Source: Paenibacillus sp. JCM 10914
GTDB taxonomy: Bacteria > Bacillota > Bacilli > Paenibacillales > Paenibacillaceae
DNA: 64,000 nucleotides
Reading direction: 5' to 3'
Assembly: GCF_001315105.1 (NCBI RefSeq)
Contig: NZ_BAZR01000023.1
Coordinates: forward strand, 29,195 to 93,194
Part shown: in pieces, positions 55,266-63,922 of the stretch
Numbering within the stretch: the stretch's first letter is position 1
How the letters are laid out: each line of letters opens with the position of its first letter
Position numbers and translations under genes: made by a program
Notes under the pieces: model-generated
What the model was told of the DNA's origin: nothing
The model's input: only the letters and a program-made list of their open reading frames with translations
Databases searched by the model: none

Positions 55266-56003
55266 ATGTCTCAAATCATTAATTTTGCCCATCGCGGTGC
55301 TTCGGCCGTATGTCCGGAGAACACGATGGCCGCTTTCGCCAAGAGTCTGGAGCTTGGCGCAACCGGAATTGAAACCGATGTTCAGATGACCAAAGATGGA
55401 AAGCTGGTCTTGATTCATGATGAGAGCGTCACACGTACTACTGGCGCGGAAGGGTATGTGAAGGATTATACCTACCACGAGTTGTCTCGCCTGGATGCAG
55501 GTTCATGGTTTCACGCTTCTTTTCAAGGGGAGCGCATTCCGCTGCTGGAAGAACTGCTTGAGTTAACGAGGAGCAAGGGGACGATCGTCAATATAGAATT
55601 GAAGAACGGAGCGATTCAGTATCCAGAGTTGGAGGAACGTGTAATCGAGGCGGTGAACGCCTACGGTATGGCCGAGCAAGTCGTCATCTCCAGCTTTAAT
55701 CACTACTCTCTGGTTCATTGCAAAGAGATCGATCCGGGCATTCGAACCGGACTACTATACATGGAAGGACTATATCTGCCGTGGGAATATGCCAAACTCG
55801 CGAAAGCTGATGCCCTTCATGCATATAAGCGTGCTGTACTGCCGGAATGGGTTGCCGAAGCGCAGAAACACGGGGTTGTCTATCATCCGTTTACGGTCAA
55901 TCAAGAAGAAGAGATGAAGGCTTTGATTGATGCCGGAGTTGCCGGAATCATAACGGATTATCCGGATGTACTCGCCGGCTTGCTTCAGACTAAGGGAGTG
56001 TGA
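55266..56003 (+). CDS. glycerophosphodiester phosphodiesterase
   Basis: The 245-residue cytosolic enzyme has the GDPD motifs FAHRGASAVCPENTMAAF and IETDVQMTKDGKLVLIHDES, with the His-Glu-Asp metal and catalytic residues, and a C-terminal GVAGIITDYPDVL. It hydrolyses glycerophosphodiesters to glycerol 3-phosphate and an alcohol. There is no signal peptide. AGGAGG precedes the ATG. It is 4 bases ahead of an MFS gene and may form an operon with it. Confidence 0.92.
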   Translation: MSQIINFAHRGASAVCPENTMAAFAKSLELGATGIETDVQMTKDGKLVLIHDESVTRTTGAEGYVKDYTYHELSRLDAGSWFHASFQGERIPLLEELLELTRSKGTIVNIELKNGAIQYPELEERVIEAVNAYGMAEQVVISSFNHYSLVHCKEIDPGIRTGLLYMEGLYLPWEYAKLAKADALHAYKRAVLPEWVAEAQKHGVVYHPFTVNQEEEMKALIDAGVAGIITDYPDVLAGLLQTKGV

Positions 56004-56006
56004 CGT

Positions 56007-57210
56007 GTGAGAAAAACATGGCTGCTGGGCTTTGGATTTTTTAGTATCAGTATTACGTGGGCGCTTTATAACGCATTCGTACCTTTTTTTCTGGAAAAAT
56101 ATATTTCCAGTGTCGCCCTGATCGGTTTTTTTATGACGATCGACAATTATTTCGCCTTGTTTTTGCAGCCATGGATAGGCAATCGAAGTGATCGCACGCA
56201 CACGAAATACGGCAGAAGGATGCCGTATCTACTCATCGGAATGCCTCTGGGCGCCTTATTTACAGCATCATTCCATTCCATAACAGCATGGTGACCTTGA
56301 TTCTGTTCATGGTCCTAATGAATTTGGCTATGAGCTTATATCGTTCGCCTACCGTATCATTGATGCCGGATATAACCGAAGAGAAGAAGCGAACCCGGGC
56401 GAACGGAATTATCAACTTTATGGCGGCGTTGGCTCCATACTTGCCTTTAGTCTCGGTTCTATGCTCTATAATACGCACACCTCGTTGCCATTTATTACTG
56501 CAGGGTTCGTGACGCTTGCAGCTTTATTTATCCTGAAGACCTTCATTCATGAGAGGCGCGATGCTCCAGGTTACATTCCTGAACAGACTTCTAAGCCGAG
56601 GATGACCTTTCGCAGCCAGCTTAACCGCACAACCGTATTGTTGCTCGCGGCGATTTTCTTCTGGTTCGTTGCTTACCAAGGAGTGGAGACGCTGTTTACC
56701 TTGTATGGAAAAAATCAAATGGGACTGACAGAAAATCAAGCCTCTTTCTCATTGACTTTCTTCTCGCTCGCGTTTGTTATTTTTGCCATACCGAGTGGGT
56801 TGATCGGTGCCAAGTTTGGCAAGAAACGTATGATCCTTGTCGGTGTCCTGGGTCTCCTAATCGTATTTGCACTGGTTCCTTGGGTGGAATCGCTGTTTCT
56901 CTTGCGTATTGTACTCACGCTCGGGGGAATATGCTGGGCTTGTATTAACATCAACTCGTATCCGTTCATTGTGTCTACAGGTTCGGAGGACAGCATCGGA
57001 ACACGTACAGGAATGTATTATCTGGTCTCTTCGCTTGCGGCCATCTCGTCACCGCCGTTGTTAGGCAAATTAATCGATATTATGGGCTATTCGATCTTGT
57101 TCTTCTGCGCAGCAGGCAGCATGCTGTTGGCACTGGTCTGTGTTCTGCTTATTAAACACCCGGAGAGATCGAGCCCGAACCATCCTCAATCAGCGCCGGT
57201 TCAGGGCTGA
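56007..57210 (+). pseudogene. MFS transporter, SLC45/GPH-like, with two frameshifts
   Basis: Three frames together encode about 400 residues with 12 spans: the first carries GNRSDRTHTKYGRRMPYLLIG, the second LYRSPTVSLMPDITEEKKRTRANGIIN, and the third the C-terminal half. The R-x3-Y-G-R-R loop and the PD motif suggest the glycoside-cation symporter-like group. Missing bases at 56279-56284 (TCCATAAC to TCCAATAAC) and 56422-56423 (ATGGCGG to ATGGGCGG) restore SNSMVTLILF and FMGGVGSILAFSLGSM. The start is a GTG behind AAGGGAG. The substrate is unknown. Confidence 0.8.
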
Positions 57211-57227
57211 ATAAATACTATATGACA

Positions 57228-57266
57228 TAATACAACCCCCACGCTACTAGAGTGGGGGTTGTATTA
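57228..57266. terminator. bidirectional terminator
   Basis: TAATACAACCCCCAC and GTGGGGGTTGTATTA form a perfect 15-bp stem between convergent genes. Confidence 0.88.
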
Positions 57267-57277
57267 TGCGTCATACA

Positions 57278-57445
57278 TTATTCCTGCGGTGGTTTTTTGC
57301 TACCTATAGTCATTGCTAGCGATATTCCGATGGCCACCCCTATTCCAATGCCGATTGCGATATTGTCCATCGCGACGCCGATCGCTATCCCTACTCCGAG
57401 GCCGATGCTGATTCCTAAGCCCATGTTGCTCTTTTTCTTGTCCAC
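57278..57445 (-). CDS. small glycine-zipper membrane protein
   Basis: This 55-residue protein has two alternating Gly/Ile stretches (GLGISIGLGVGIAIGVA and GIGIGVAIGISLA), a glycine-zipper pattern likely to form a hairpin in a membrane, flanked by a Lys-rich start and a KKPPQE tail. It starts at a GTG with GGAGGTGA upstream. I do not recognise a family with a defined function. It is monocistronic. Confidence 0.65.
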   Translation of the reverse strand: MDKKKSNMGLGISIGLGVGIAIGVAMDNIAIGIGIGVAIGISLAMTIGSKKPPQE

Positions 57446-57639
57446 TGCGTATTCACCTCCAACAACCTTGAGCATTTAGCGGGATTCCATTGTTTGTTCT
57501 AATATATACGAAGAGGAACAAGTCTAGTTCCGTCCGTTCGTATTCATCCTCGACTTGCATGTCCCGCTCCCGCAACCCATAATAGGGATAATGATCAAAT
57601 GCGGATCGAACAAACAACGAAGAAAGGGGGAGGGATGCC

Positions 57640-58260
57640 ATGCAGTGGCTGGCTATGCTGACCATGCTGATTGATCATGTCGGGCTCGTGTTTTTTCCCG
57701 ATCAAGAGGTATGGAGAATCATTGGCCGAATCGCATTTCCCATCTATGCATATGCCTTGGTTCAGGGACACCGTTATACGTCCTCCAGACCGAAGTATAT
57801 GTTTCGCCTCGGCGTGATCGCGGCAATATCCCAAATCCCGTATCAACTTGCGCTTGATCCTCGCGGATTGAACGTTGTGGTTACCCTGTTGGCTGGAGCC
57901 ATTGTGTTGTATCTGCTGGAGCGTTCGGAATCCCAACTCTTGTCATGGATGCTTGTCTTGGCGGCATGTGTGGTCATGGACAGCTTGCCGTTTGATTACG
58001 GTGCTTACGGGCTGCTGTTGATCCTTATTTTCCGGTATGCGCACGTGAACTGGTTAGTTCCGCTACATCTCTTTCTGAATTTGTTGTTCTGGTTCCTGAA
58101 TAACTGGGAGATCCAGATGTGGAGCGTCATTCCGACCGCCATCCTTGCGTACGGTCCCCAAATTTGGCGGAGACTAGAAGCGATGCGAGTGAACCCGTGG
58201 ATCTGGCGAACGTTCTATCCTCTGCATCTCGTTGTGATCGCACTGTTACGAGTCCTGTAG
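57640..58260 (+). CDS. TraX family membrane protein
   Basis: The 206-residue polytopic protein begins MQWLAMLTMLIDHVGLVFFP and has GRIAFPIYAYALVQGHRYT and LFRYAHVNW-like text, matching TraX, a membrane acyltransferase-like family first named for pilin acetylation in conjugation. Chromosomal Bacillales homologues are common and not linked to conjugation. No conjugation gene is nearby. GAAAGGGGGAGGG precedes the ATG. Confidence 0.82.
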   Translation: MQWLAMLTMLIDHVGLVFFPDQEVWRIIGRIAFPIYAYALVQGHRYTSSRPKYMFRLGVIAAISQIPYQLALDPRGLNVVVTLLAGAIVLYLLERSESQLLSWMLVLAACVVMDSLPFDYGAYGLLLILIFRYAHVNWLVPLHLFLNLLFWFLNNWEIQMWSVIPTAILAYGPQIWRRLEAMRVNPWIWRTFYPLHLVVIALLRVL

Positions 58261-58306
58261 GGGTAGTACAGCAGATGGTTCTGATTATCTACAAGGAGAG
58301 ACATTC

Positions 58307-58738
58307 ATGTTGAATTTTGCAATTGCCGCGTGTGTAATCCTGTTTGCCGTTGCAGGGTACATCGCATTTATGAATTCCCGATTGATTGCCGAACAAAAAA
58401 AGGAAGCGTACATTCCCCCGCCGATATCCGAGTATACCGTTTATATGACGCCTCACTTTAGCGAAGACGATAAACGTGCACTTGTTCCGATCGGTGTTAT
58501 GGAATATCGTGATGCGGATGCGATCATGAAGATTTACCTATGCCGTGTTTTGAACGAGAGCGAGGATCTGAAGCTGGAGGACGCGGGTCGTGTGTTTCTG
58601 CAACATCTTACTGCTGCGCGGGATTCCGAGAGGCTTATGTTCTACCGGACCGTGGAGGAGGCGCTACAAGGACCGGATGAGAAGGCTTTGACCGACCGCT
58701 TGACGGTTGCCTCGAAAAAAAAGGCAAGGCCGGAATAG
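58307..58738 (+). CDS. hypothetical single-span membrane protein
   Basis: This 143-residue protein has one N-terminal span (FAIAACVILFAVAGYIAF) and a soluble part with a proline-rich IPPPISEYTVYMTPHF segment and a Glu/Asp-rich helical end. I do not recognise the family. ACAAGGAGAG precedes the ATG, 46 bases after the TraX gene, so the two probably form an operon. Confidence 0.6.
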   Translation: MLNFAIAACVILFAVAGYIAFMNSRLIAEQKKEAYIPPPISEYTVYMTPHFSEDDKRALVPIGVMEYRDADAIMKIYLCRVLNESEDLKLEDAGRVFLQHLTAARDSERLMFYRTVEEALQGPDEKALTDRLTVASKKKARPE

Positions 58739-58808
58739 GTCAATACGGGTCAACACGCCCCCTGCTGGGGTAATAAACAGTTAAAAGACCGAAAGGAGAT
58801 TTTCCGAA

Positions 58809-59384
58809 ATGAAAACATTTATAATCGGAAGGACATCGGTCTCCGTCTTTATAGGCGACATTACGACCTGGACGGGCGACGTTATCGTCAATGCTGCAAA
58901 TTCAGGACTGCTGGGTGGTAAGGGTGTAGATGGTGCTATTCACAGCGCCGGAGGGCCGGAAATAATGGAGCAGTGTAAGGAAATACGCAAGCAGCAAGGT
59001 GGCTGTCCTCCAGGTAATGCCGTGATTACCGGCGCTGGTCAGTTACCGGCGCAGTATATCATACACACTGTTGGCCCGATCTGGGAGGGCGGTGGACGGC
59101 GTGAGGAGCACACGTTAGCAGAATGTTACCGCAACAGTCTGCTGCTTGCAATGGAGGTCGGTGCCAGAAGCATCGCTTTCCCTAATATAAGCACAGGTAT
59201 TTATGAATATCCGTTGGCTCCGGCAAGTGATGTTGCACTTAAGGCGGTTGTGCAATTACTTGAGGAGGATCCACCGAATAACCGTTTGGATCGCATCGAT
59301 TTTGTCTGTTTCACTCCTGAGAACGAAGAGTTGTATATCCACTGGCTGGAGAAGTTTACGCAGGAGAAGGAAGCGCAGGTATAG
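58809..59384 (+). CDS. macrodomain protein, O-acetyl-ADP-ribose deacetylase type
   Basis: The 191-residue protein is a macrodomain: GDITTWTGDVIVNAANSG, then LLGGKGVDGAIHSAGG, VITGAGQLPAQYIIHTVGP and FPNISTGIYEYPL. The Asn-Ala-Ala-Asn and Gly-rich loops fit YmdB-like enzymes that hydrolyse O-acetyl-ADP-ribose. AAAGGAGA precedes the ATG. This is another ADP-ribose-related gene in the window, but 42 kb away from the glycohydrolase operon. Confidence 0.9.
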   Translation: MKTFIIGRTSVSVFIGDITTWTGDVIVNAANSGLLGGKGVDGAIHSAGGPEIMEQCKEIRKQQGGCPPGNAVITGAGQLPAQYIIHTVGPIWEGGGRREEHTLAECYRNSLLLAMEVGARSIAFPNISTGIYEYPLAPASDVALKAVVQLLEEDPPNNRLDRIDFVCFTPENEELYIHWLEKFTQEKEAQV

Positions 59385-59468
59385 GTATTGCATTGTACCG
59401 CATGTTGGCGGTTTAACAGTCTATAGCCTAAATGGTATAGGAAGCTATGGGATCTATGCACAATATAA

Positions 59469-59496
59469 GGGGGGCGCGGTTCATTATGCGCCCCCC
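59469..59496. terminator. GC-rich hairpin after the macrodomain gene
   Basis: GGGGGGCGC pairs perfectly with GCGCCCCCC around a 10-base loop. The tail TGTTATATA is only partly T-rich. Confidence 0.65.
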
Positions 59497-59531
59497 TGTT
59501 ATATACATGTGACTCAAAGACGGTTCGTTGT

Positions 59532-59700
59532 TTACATATGATACGAACCGTTGGGTTCGTATAGGACCCATTCGAGCATCGTGATCATTTCTTCGAGCCG
59601 AGATTGTTGATTGAGCAGGCTGATTTAGCTTGCTTGCAAGCAATTTCTTTTGCATCATTAGTTCATTGAGTTTGGATTTGATCTGATTTTCTGTTCTCAT
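59532..59700 (-). pseudogene. small coiled-coil protein, probably frameshifted
   Basis: The frame starts at MRTENQIKSKLNELMMQKK behind GGAGG. A second frame ends with RLEEMITMLEWVLYEP and stops at 59532. Paenibacillus genomes carry a small protein with both halves in one frame, so this is likely frameshifted near 59600-59620. The shift is in the +1 direction, unlike the single-base losses elsewhere, so two deletions or one insertion would be needed. The function is unknown. Confidence 0.5.
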
Positions 59701-59797
59701 AATAAAAATGGCCTCCATTTGCATTTCACGTGCCGTAGTTCCACAATGGCATCATTATAGCATTGATTCTGAACATAGCGAAGGAGCGGTTGCCGTA

Positions 59798-60511
59798 ATG
59801 GTTGATAACAATATGAAGCAAATCGCAGCTGAACATGCAGTCAAATATGTTCAGGATGGAATGAAGATCGGACTCGGGACAGGCTCAACCGCCTATTTCG
59901 CCATAATGAAGATTGGAGAGCTGGTTCAATCCGGGCTGCGGATTCAAGCTGTAGCCACGTCCAAGGCATCGGAGCGGTTGGCTATTGAGCAAGGCATTCC
60001 CCTGTCACCAATAGAGCAGGTCAGACGGCTGGATATGACGATAGACGGGGCAGACGAACTGGATGGACAGCTTCGACTCATAAAAGGCGGTGGCGGTGCG
60101 CTGCTTCGGGAGAAGATTACGGCCTTCCACAGCGAACGGCTCGTCATTGTCGCAGATGAGTCCAAATCAGTATCTCGGCTTGGCGCCTTCCCACTGCCCG
60201 TTGAGATCATACCGTTCGCTTATGAATGGACCGTGGAGGCATTAATAGAGCTTGGATGCTCTGTACGGATCCGGCGCGCTGAGGGTGGAGGCAGCTATTT
60301 CACGGATAATGGAAATTTGATAGCCGACTGTCAATTTGAACTTATGGATGAGCCGGAGGAAATAGCTGCTCGGCTGAGCCGTATTCCCGGTGTTGTGGAG
60401 CATGGATTATTCGTTGGGATGGCGGATCAAGCGATCATTGGCTGTCACGACGGAACTGTGAGAATGGTACAAGCCAGGGAACGGTCAGGCAAGATTGTAT
60501 TTGACAGTTGA
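59798..60511 (+). CDS. rpiA: ribose-5-phosphate isomerase A
   Basis: The 237-residue protein has IGLGTGSTAYFAI near residue 25, TIDGADELD with the catalytic Asp/Glu near residue 85, IKGGGGALLREK with the phosphate loop, and a C-terminal GLFVGMADQ segment. It interconverts ribose 5-phosphate and ribulose 5-phosphate in the pentose phosphate pathway. I start it at the ATG at 59798, with AAGGAG 11 bases upstream; an in-frame start at 59708 has no ribosome binding site. It could process ribose 5-phosphate made by the rbsK product. Confidence 0.93.
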   Translation: MVDNNMKQIAAEHAVKYVQDGMKIGLGTGSTAYFAIMKIGELVQSGLRIQAVATSKASERLAIEQGIPLSPIEQVRRLDMTIDGADELDGQLRLIKGGGGALLREKITAFHSERLVIVADESKSVSRLGAFPLPVEIIPFAYEWTVEALIELGCSVRIRRAEGGGSYFTDNGNLIADCQFELMDEPEEIAARLSRIPGVVEHGLFVGMADQAIIGCHDGTVRMVQARERSGKIVFDS

Positions 60512-60559
60512 ACCGGCGTTCATTAACCTAAATACATGATATTTTTCGGAGGGTGAAGT

Positions 60560-61009
60560 ATGTCGGACATTCAAGAACGTGAGGATTATCCGTTACACTT
60601 ATTGGTTGTGCTCGCCAGAGCGTATAACGCAGTGATGACTCACTCCAATCGCAGTATTAACAGCCATGGACTGAATTCAACAGAATTCGGTGTGCTGGAC
60701 GTCCTCTATCACAAGGGGCCGCAGCCTTTGCAGAAGATAGGGGAGAAAGTTCTTATATCAAGCGGTAATATTACGTATGTAGTAGATAAGCTGCAGAAGA
60801 AGAACCTGCTGGTTCGTCGTGCATCTGCAGAGGATCGTCGTGTGATCTATGCCGAATTAACTGCGGAGGGCCAGGAATTGTTCGAAGTGATCTTCCCACA
60901 ACATCAAGAGCTCATGCTCGCGGCGCTCAGCGGGTTGTCGCAAGAAGAGAAGGTGCAGGCCGCGGCTCTGCTTCGCAAGCTGGGAATCAGTGCCGAGGAG
61001 ATGCTCTGA
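60560..61009 (+). CDS. MarR family transcriptional regulator
   Basis: The 149-residue protein has a MarR winged helix: GLNSTEFGVLDVLYHKGP, then QKIGEKVLISSGNITYVVDKL and the wing RRASAEDRRVIYAELT. It lies between rpiA and a GNAT gene. GGAGGGTG precedes the ATG. The ligand and targets are unknown. Confidence 0.9.
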   Translation: MSDIQEREDYPLHLLVVLARAYNAVMTHSNRSINSHGLNSTEFGVLDVLYHKGPQPLQKIGEKVLISSGNITYVVDKLQKKNLLVRRASAEDRRVIYAELTAEGQELFEVIFPQHQELMLAALSGLSQEEKVQAAALLRKLGISAEEML

Positions 61010-61052
61010 GGCGTAACAGGATATTAGTTTACACAAGAGATTGGAGATATGT

Positions 61053-61493
61053 ATGATTCGAGACATTTCAAGACAGACAGAGCAGCCTGAAGTGAAGGAA
61101 TTGCTCGGATATGCCGTTTTTGCGGATGATGAAGTTGCCCTTGCGGCCGCGGCGTCTATATACGAATCGGGAGCAGCGCGACTCTATGGGTATGAAGAAG
61201 ATGGTATATTGGTCGGTGCGATCGGCGTGGAAGAACATGCCGAAGACCGAGAGATTGTCATCAAGCACATCGCCGTCGTTCCCGAGAATCGCGGGAAAGG
61301 TTATGGACGAGGGCTGGTTTTGGATATGCTGCTGGAATTGCCGCATCAACCGGAGCGGGTCATAGCGGAAACCGATGAAGAAGCGGTACAGTTTTATCGC
61401 AATATCGGTTTTGAAGTATACAGTTTAGGTGAGCTGTATCCCGGTGTGGAGCGATTCCGTTGTGTTTATGAGGTAGAGCAGCACGAGGACTGA
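61053..61493 (+). CDS. GNAT family N-acetyltransferase
   Basis: The 146-residue protein has ILVGAIGVEEHAEDREIVIKHI-type strands and the acetyl-CoA loop VVPENRGKGYGRGL, with a final YRNIGFEVYSLGE. The ATG at 61053 has GGAGAT upstream; an in-frame TTG four codons earlier lies on the ribosome binding site. The acceptor is unknown. It follows the MarR gene closely and may be co-regulated. Confidence 0.87.
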   Translation: MIRDISRQTEQPEVKELLGYAVFADDEVALAAAASIYESGAARLYGYEEDGILVGAIGVEEHAEDREIVIKHIAVVPENRGKGYGRGLVLDMLLELPHQPERVIAETDEEAVQFYRNIGFEVYSLGELYPGVERFRCVYEVEQHED

Positions 61494-61611
61494 TGTTCAA
61501 GCGTGAGCGCTCCCGTAAGCTGGTAATATTAATTGATATTCGAGACAATTCACCGTTTCGCTGGAAAAGCTTCGTTCATATAATGTTCTACCGAGCGGGG
61601 CAGGGGTGAAC

Positions 61612-62247
61612 ATGTTGGTGTACCATTATACCGCTGTCGGTGATTCCTTGACCTTCGGGTTTGGAGCGATGCCAGGCAGCGGTTTTGTTCCGTTATACCG
61701 CCGAATGGCGGAGGAGAAGCTTCAGCAGTTCGTGGCCCATGAGAATCTGGGGGTCAATGGATTAACCTCGGAGGAGTTGTATGATCGCATCGTCCAGCTA
61801 CCTACGTACCGGTATCATCTGCAGCAAGCACATATCATTACGATATCGATTGGAGGCAATGATCTTATACGAGCGGTAAAGTCGTCAGGTGGACGTCCGA
61901 GCCGTGAGATTCTCGATGCGGCATTGTATCGTTGTCAAACCCATGTAGCCAACATCATTGCGTACATTCGAAAAGTAAAATCCGGCGGCGGCAAACCTTA
62001 TTTCATTCGAGCCATCGGAATCTATAATCCGTATCCAGCGTGGACGGAAGCTTCGGAGTATGTGATCAGGTTCAACCGCTATCTTGTAAGTTTGAGTGAC
62101 GGCTACTTTCGGATTGCGGATGTATATCCCTTATTTTCCGGGAGAGAAAAAGAATTGTTATCCGCGGATGGCATACACCCGAACGGGCGTGGCTATCGGA
62201 TCATTGCAGAACAGCTGAACCGGCTTGGGTACAAGCCTCTGGCATAA
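61612..62247 (+). CDS. SGNH/GDSL hydrolase
   Basis: The 211-residue protein has the GDSL block AVGDSLTFGFG with the catalytic Ser, NLGVNGLT, SIGGNDL with the oxyanion-hole residues, and DGIHPNGRGY with the catalytic Asp-His. There is no signal peptide, so it may be cytosolic or released by another route. AGGGGTG precedes the ATG; a GTG two codons upstream overlaps that site. Its ester or acyl substrate is unknown. Confidence 0.88.
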   Translation: MLVYHYTAVGDSLTFGFGAMPGSGFVPLYRRMAEEKLQQFVAHENLGVNGLTSEELYDRIVQLPTYRYHLQQAHIITISIGGNDLIRAVKSSGGRPSREILDAALYRCQTHVANIIAYIRKVKSGGGKPYFIRAIGIYNPYPAWTEASEYVIRFNRYLVSLSDGYFRIADVYPLFSGREKELLSADGIHPNGRGYRIIAEQLNRLGYKPLA

Positions 62248-62261
62248 GATGTGGTTAACGG

Positions 62262-62307
62262 GAAAGGGTGTCATTCGGTCGACTCATGGACCGCATGACA
62301 CCCTTTC
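62262..62307. terminator. terminator between convergent genes
   Basis: GAAAGGGTGTCAT pairs perfectly with ATGACACCCTTTC and an inner CGGTC/GACCG stem extends it. The plus-strand tail is TTTCAG. Confidence 0.8.
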
Positions 62308-62315
62308 AGTTTGTT

Positions 62316-62993
62316 CTAAGAGATGAATAAGCTGCGGAAGAAGCTTCTGACCGCCCACTTGCGCTCCTGGCGCTTCTTATACTTGGGAAGGGAGCGATAT
62401 ACGTCTATCGATTCCTTATAGGATGTCTTGGCGTTCTCCGGCTTGCCGACGAGTTGGTAGGTATAACCGAGCAGGTAATACGCTTCGCTGGAAGAGGAGT
62501 GGCTGGAGTGGAACTGCTCCAAATAACGAAGCGCCTTCTCGCGATCCGAGTCGGATAACGCATCCGCCAATCTCAGGTACGGCCTACCGTATTTGACCCG
62601 TGAATTGAGTTTAAGCGCATGAAGAATATCCGCTTCACCCTGAACCAGATTGCCTGTTCGCAGCCGGGCAGTTCCGACATCATCCCAATATTCAGCGGAG
62701 TCCTGGTAGTGATTGGAGATACTCTCCAATATCTTCAAAGCCTCGGTATACTTACGCCGTTCAATCAACAGCCTGGCAAGTTCATGCCGGGAGGAAACGT
62801 CACTCGGGCTAGCTGCAATCTGGGCTCTAAGTTTGGAGATATTCCGAGCGCGCTTAATCGGTTTGCTCAGGCTCGGAAACACGCCGACAAACCGGCGGTC
62901 CAGGAAGTAGAGAATGAGAAGCAGCACCACGATGGCGATCAAAGGATTGCCAATAATGTAAAATAAAAGACCGAGAATGAGTAACTTAAACAA
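62316..62993 (-). CDS. TPR-repeat membrane protein
   Basis: The 225-residue protein has one N-terminal membrane span (LLILGLLFYIIGNPLIAIVVLLLILYF) and then four or so tetratricopeptide-like repeats: RHELARLLIERRKYTEAL, AEYWDDVGTARLRTGN, PYLRLADAL, and SSEAYYLLGYTYQLVGKPE. It ends with a Lys/Arg-rich segment. Such proteins are scaffolds; the partner is unknown. A TTG start with GGGGGA upstream is used. Confidence 0.82.
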   Translation of the reverse strand: MFKLLILGLLFYIIGNPLIAIVVLLLILYFLDRRFVGVFPSLSKPIKRARNISKLRAQIAASPSDVSSRHELARLLIERRKYTEALKILESISNHYQDSAEYWDDVGTARLRTGNLVQGEADILHALKLNSRVKYGRPYLRLADALSDSDREKALRYLEQFHSSHSSSSEAYYLLGYTYQLVGKPENAKTSYKESIDVYRSLPKYKKRQERKWAVRSFFRSLFIS

Positions 62994-63173
62994 GCCTGAT
63001 CCCCCAATTCTGTGATCAACATATAACGTTGATTATACCATAAGCTGGATGATTTGGAATACGGATGATTCAGGTCCTATAGACCTTGAAGATATGCGCA
63101 TGTGAGGAAAGGACTTAGGTATTGAAATCTAAACGGAATCGACCGATATAGGTAGTAAGAGGTGATATATATC

Positions 63174-63437
63174 GTGGCGAAAAAAGGACAAACTTTCCAT
63201 CACTACAGTCTTGAAACGAAGAAACAGGCAGTCGCCATGCGGCTGGAGGGCATGACCAAGAAAGAGGTCGCATCCGCCTTACACATATCAGATATCGGAC
63301 GGTTAAAAGTGTGGATGCGCAAATATCGGGAGAATGGGGAGGAAGGATTGGTTGATCGCCGTCGGAAGGCCGGCGGGCTCAACTCGGATCCGAATCAAGC
63401 TGAACACTTGGAAGAAGAGCCGTTGTCCCAAGTGTAG
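63174..63437 (+). CDS. helix-turn-helix protein (IS3 OrfA-like, orphan)
   Basis: The 87-residue protein has a transposase-type helix-turn-helix: YSLETKKQAVAMRLEGMTKKEVA and LHISDIGRLKVWMRKYRENG, as in the N-terminal part of IS3-family OrfA or of InsJ-like proteins. No OrfB, inverted ends or target duplication were seen, so it is not a complete insertion sequence. It starts at a GTG behind AAGAGGTGAT. It may be a domesticated regulator or a remnant. Confidence 0.7.
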   Translation: MAKKGQTFHHYSLETKKQAVAMRLEGMTKKEVASALHISDIGRLKVWMRKYRENGEEGLVDRRRKAGGLNSDPNQAEHLEEEPLSQV

Positions 63438-63462
63438 GACTTTAACTGTAGAATCCCTAGAG

Positions 63463-63504
63463 GGCGTGATGAGCGAAATATTCGTGTCACGCCTGTTTGT
63501 TTGG
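63463..63504 (+). terminator. terminator after the HTH gene
   Basis: GGCGTGA pairs with TCACGCC around a loop with an inner AATATT palindrome, and TGTTTGTTT follows. Confidence 0.7.
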
Positions 63505-63633
63505 CCATGCCGGCGCGACGCAGTCCTTCCTTGGTAGGCGACTTCACCATTAATTGCTTGATCAGGCGGTAGCTAGTTCAACTCAGGGTGAGCTACATAA
63601 CATGTTGTATGTTCTAAAGAAGGAGGGATTCAT

Positions 63634-63741
63634 GTGAGCGGAGTAGTAGAAGGTTATGGTGGTTACGGATATGGCTCTTCTGTCGGTGCGATTTTGGTAT
63701 TATTCATCTTGTTGGTGATCATTACTCGCGCATTTATCTAA
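63634..63741 (+). CDS. YjcZ family sporulation protein (35 residues)
   Basis: This 35-residue peptide has a Gly/Tyr-rich head (GYGGYGYGSSVG) and a hydrophobic tail (ILVLFILLVIIT). It closely resembles the peptide at 22864-22959. A GTG start with AAGGAGGG upstream is used, since an ATG two bases earlier is out of frame. A terminator follows. Confidence 0.85.
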   Translation: MSGVVEGYGGYGYGSSVGAILVLFILLVIITRAFI

Positions 63742-63827
63742 TCCATTCTTTTGAGTGAACACGATATGGCATTAACCTGTGAATAATAGCACCATGAACA
63801 GTATAGCAACAGCATGATATGCTACAG

Positions 63828-63867
63828 ACAAAAAACAGACCACTGCCAAGAGTGGTCTGTTTTTGTG
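63828..63867 (+). terminator. terminator of the second yjcZ-like gene
   Basis: ACAAAAAACAGACCACT and AGTGGTCTGTTTTTGT form a long near-perfect stem, with T's on the plus-strand side. Confidence 0.87.
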
Positions 63868-63922
63868 TGATTGCATCCATGGGTGTAGTGCCCCCCTGAT
63901 TGCCACCTCGTAATAAAAAAAG

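Noticed and set aside
57640..58260. TraX as evidence of a conjugative element
   Set aside because: No relaxase, coupling protein, type IV secretion gene or attachment site was seen; TraX homologues are common on Bacillales chromosomes.
63162..63600. A complete IS3-family insertion sequence
   Set aside because: Only an OrfA-like HTH is present; no OrfB, terminal inverted repeats or target duplication were found.
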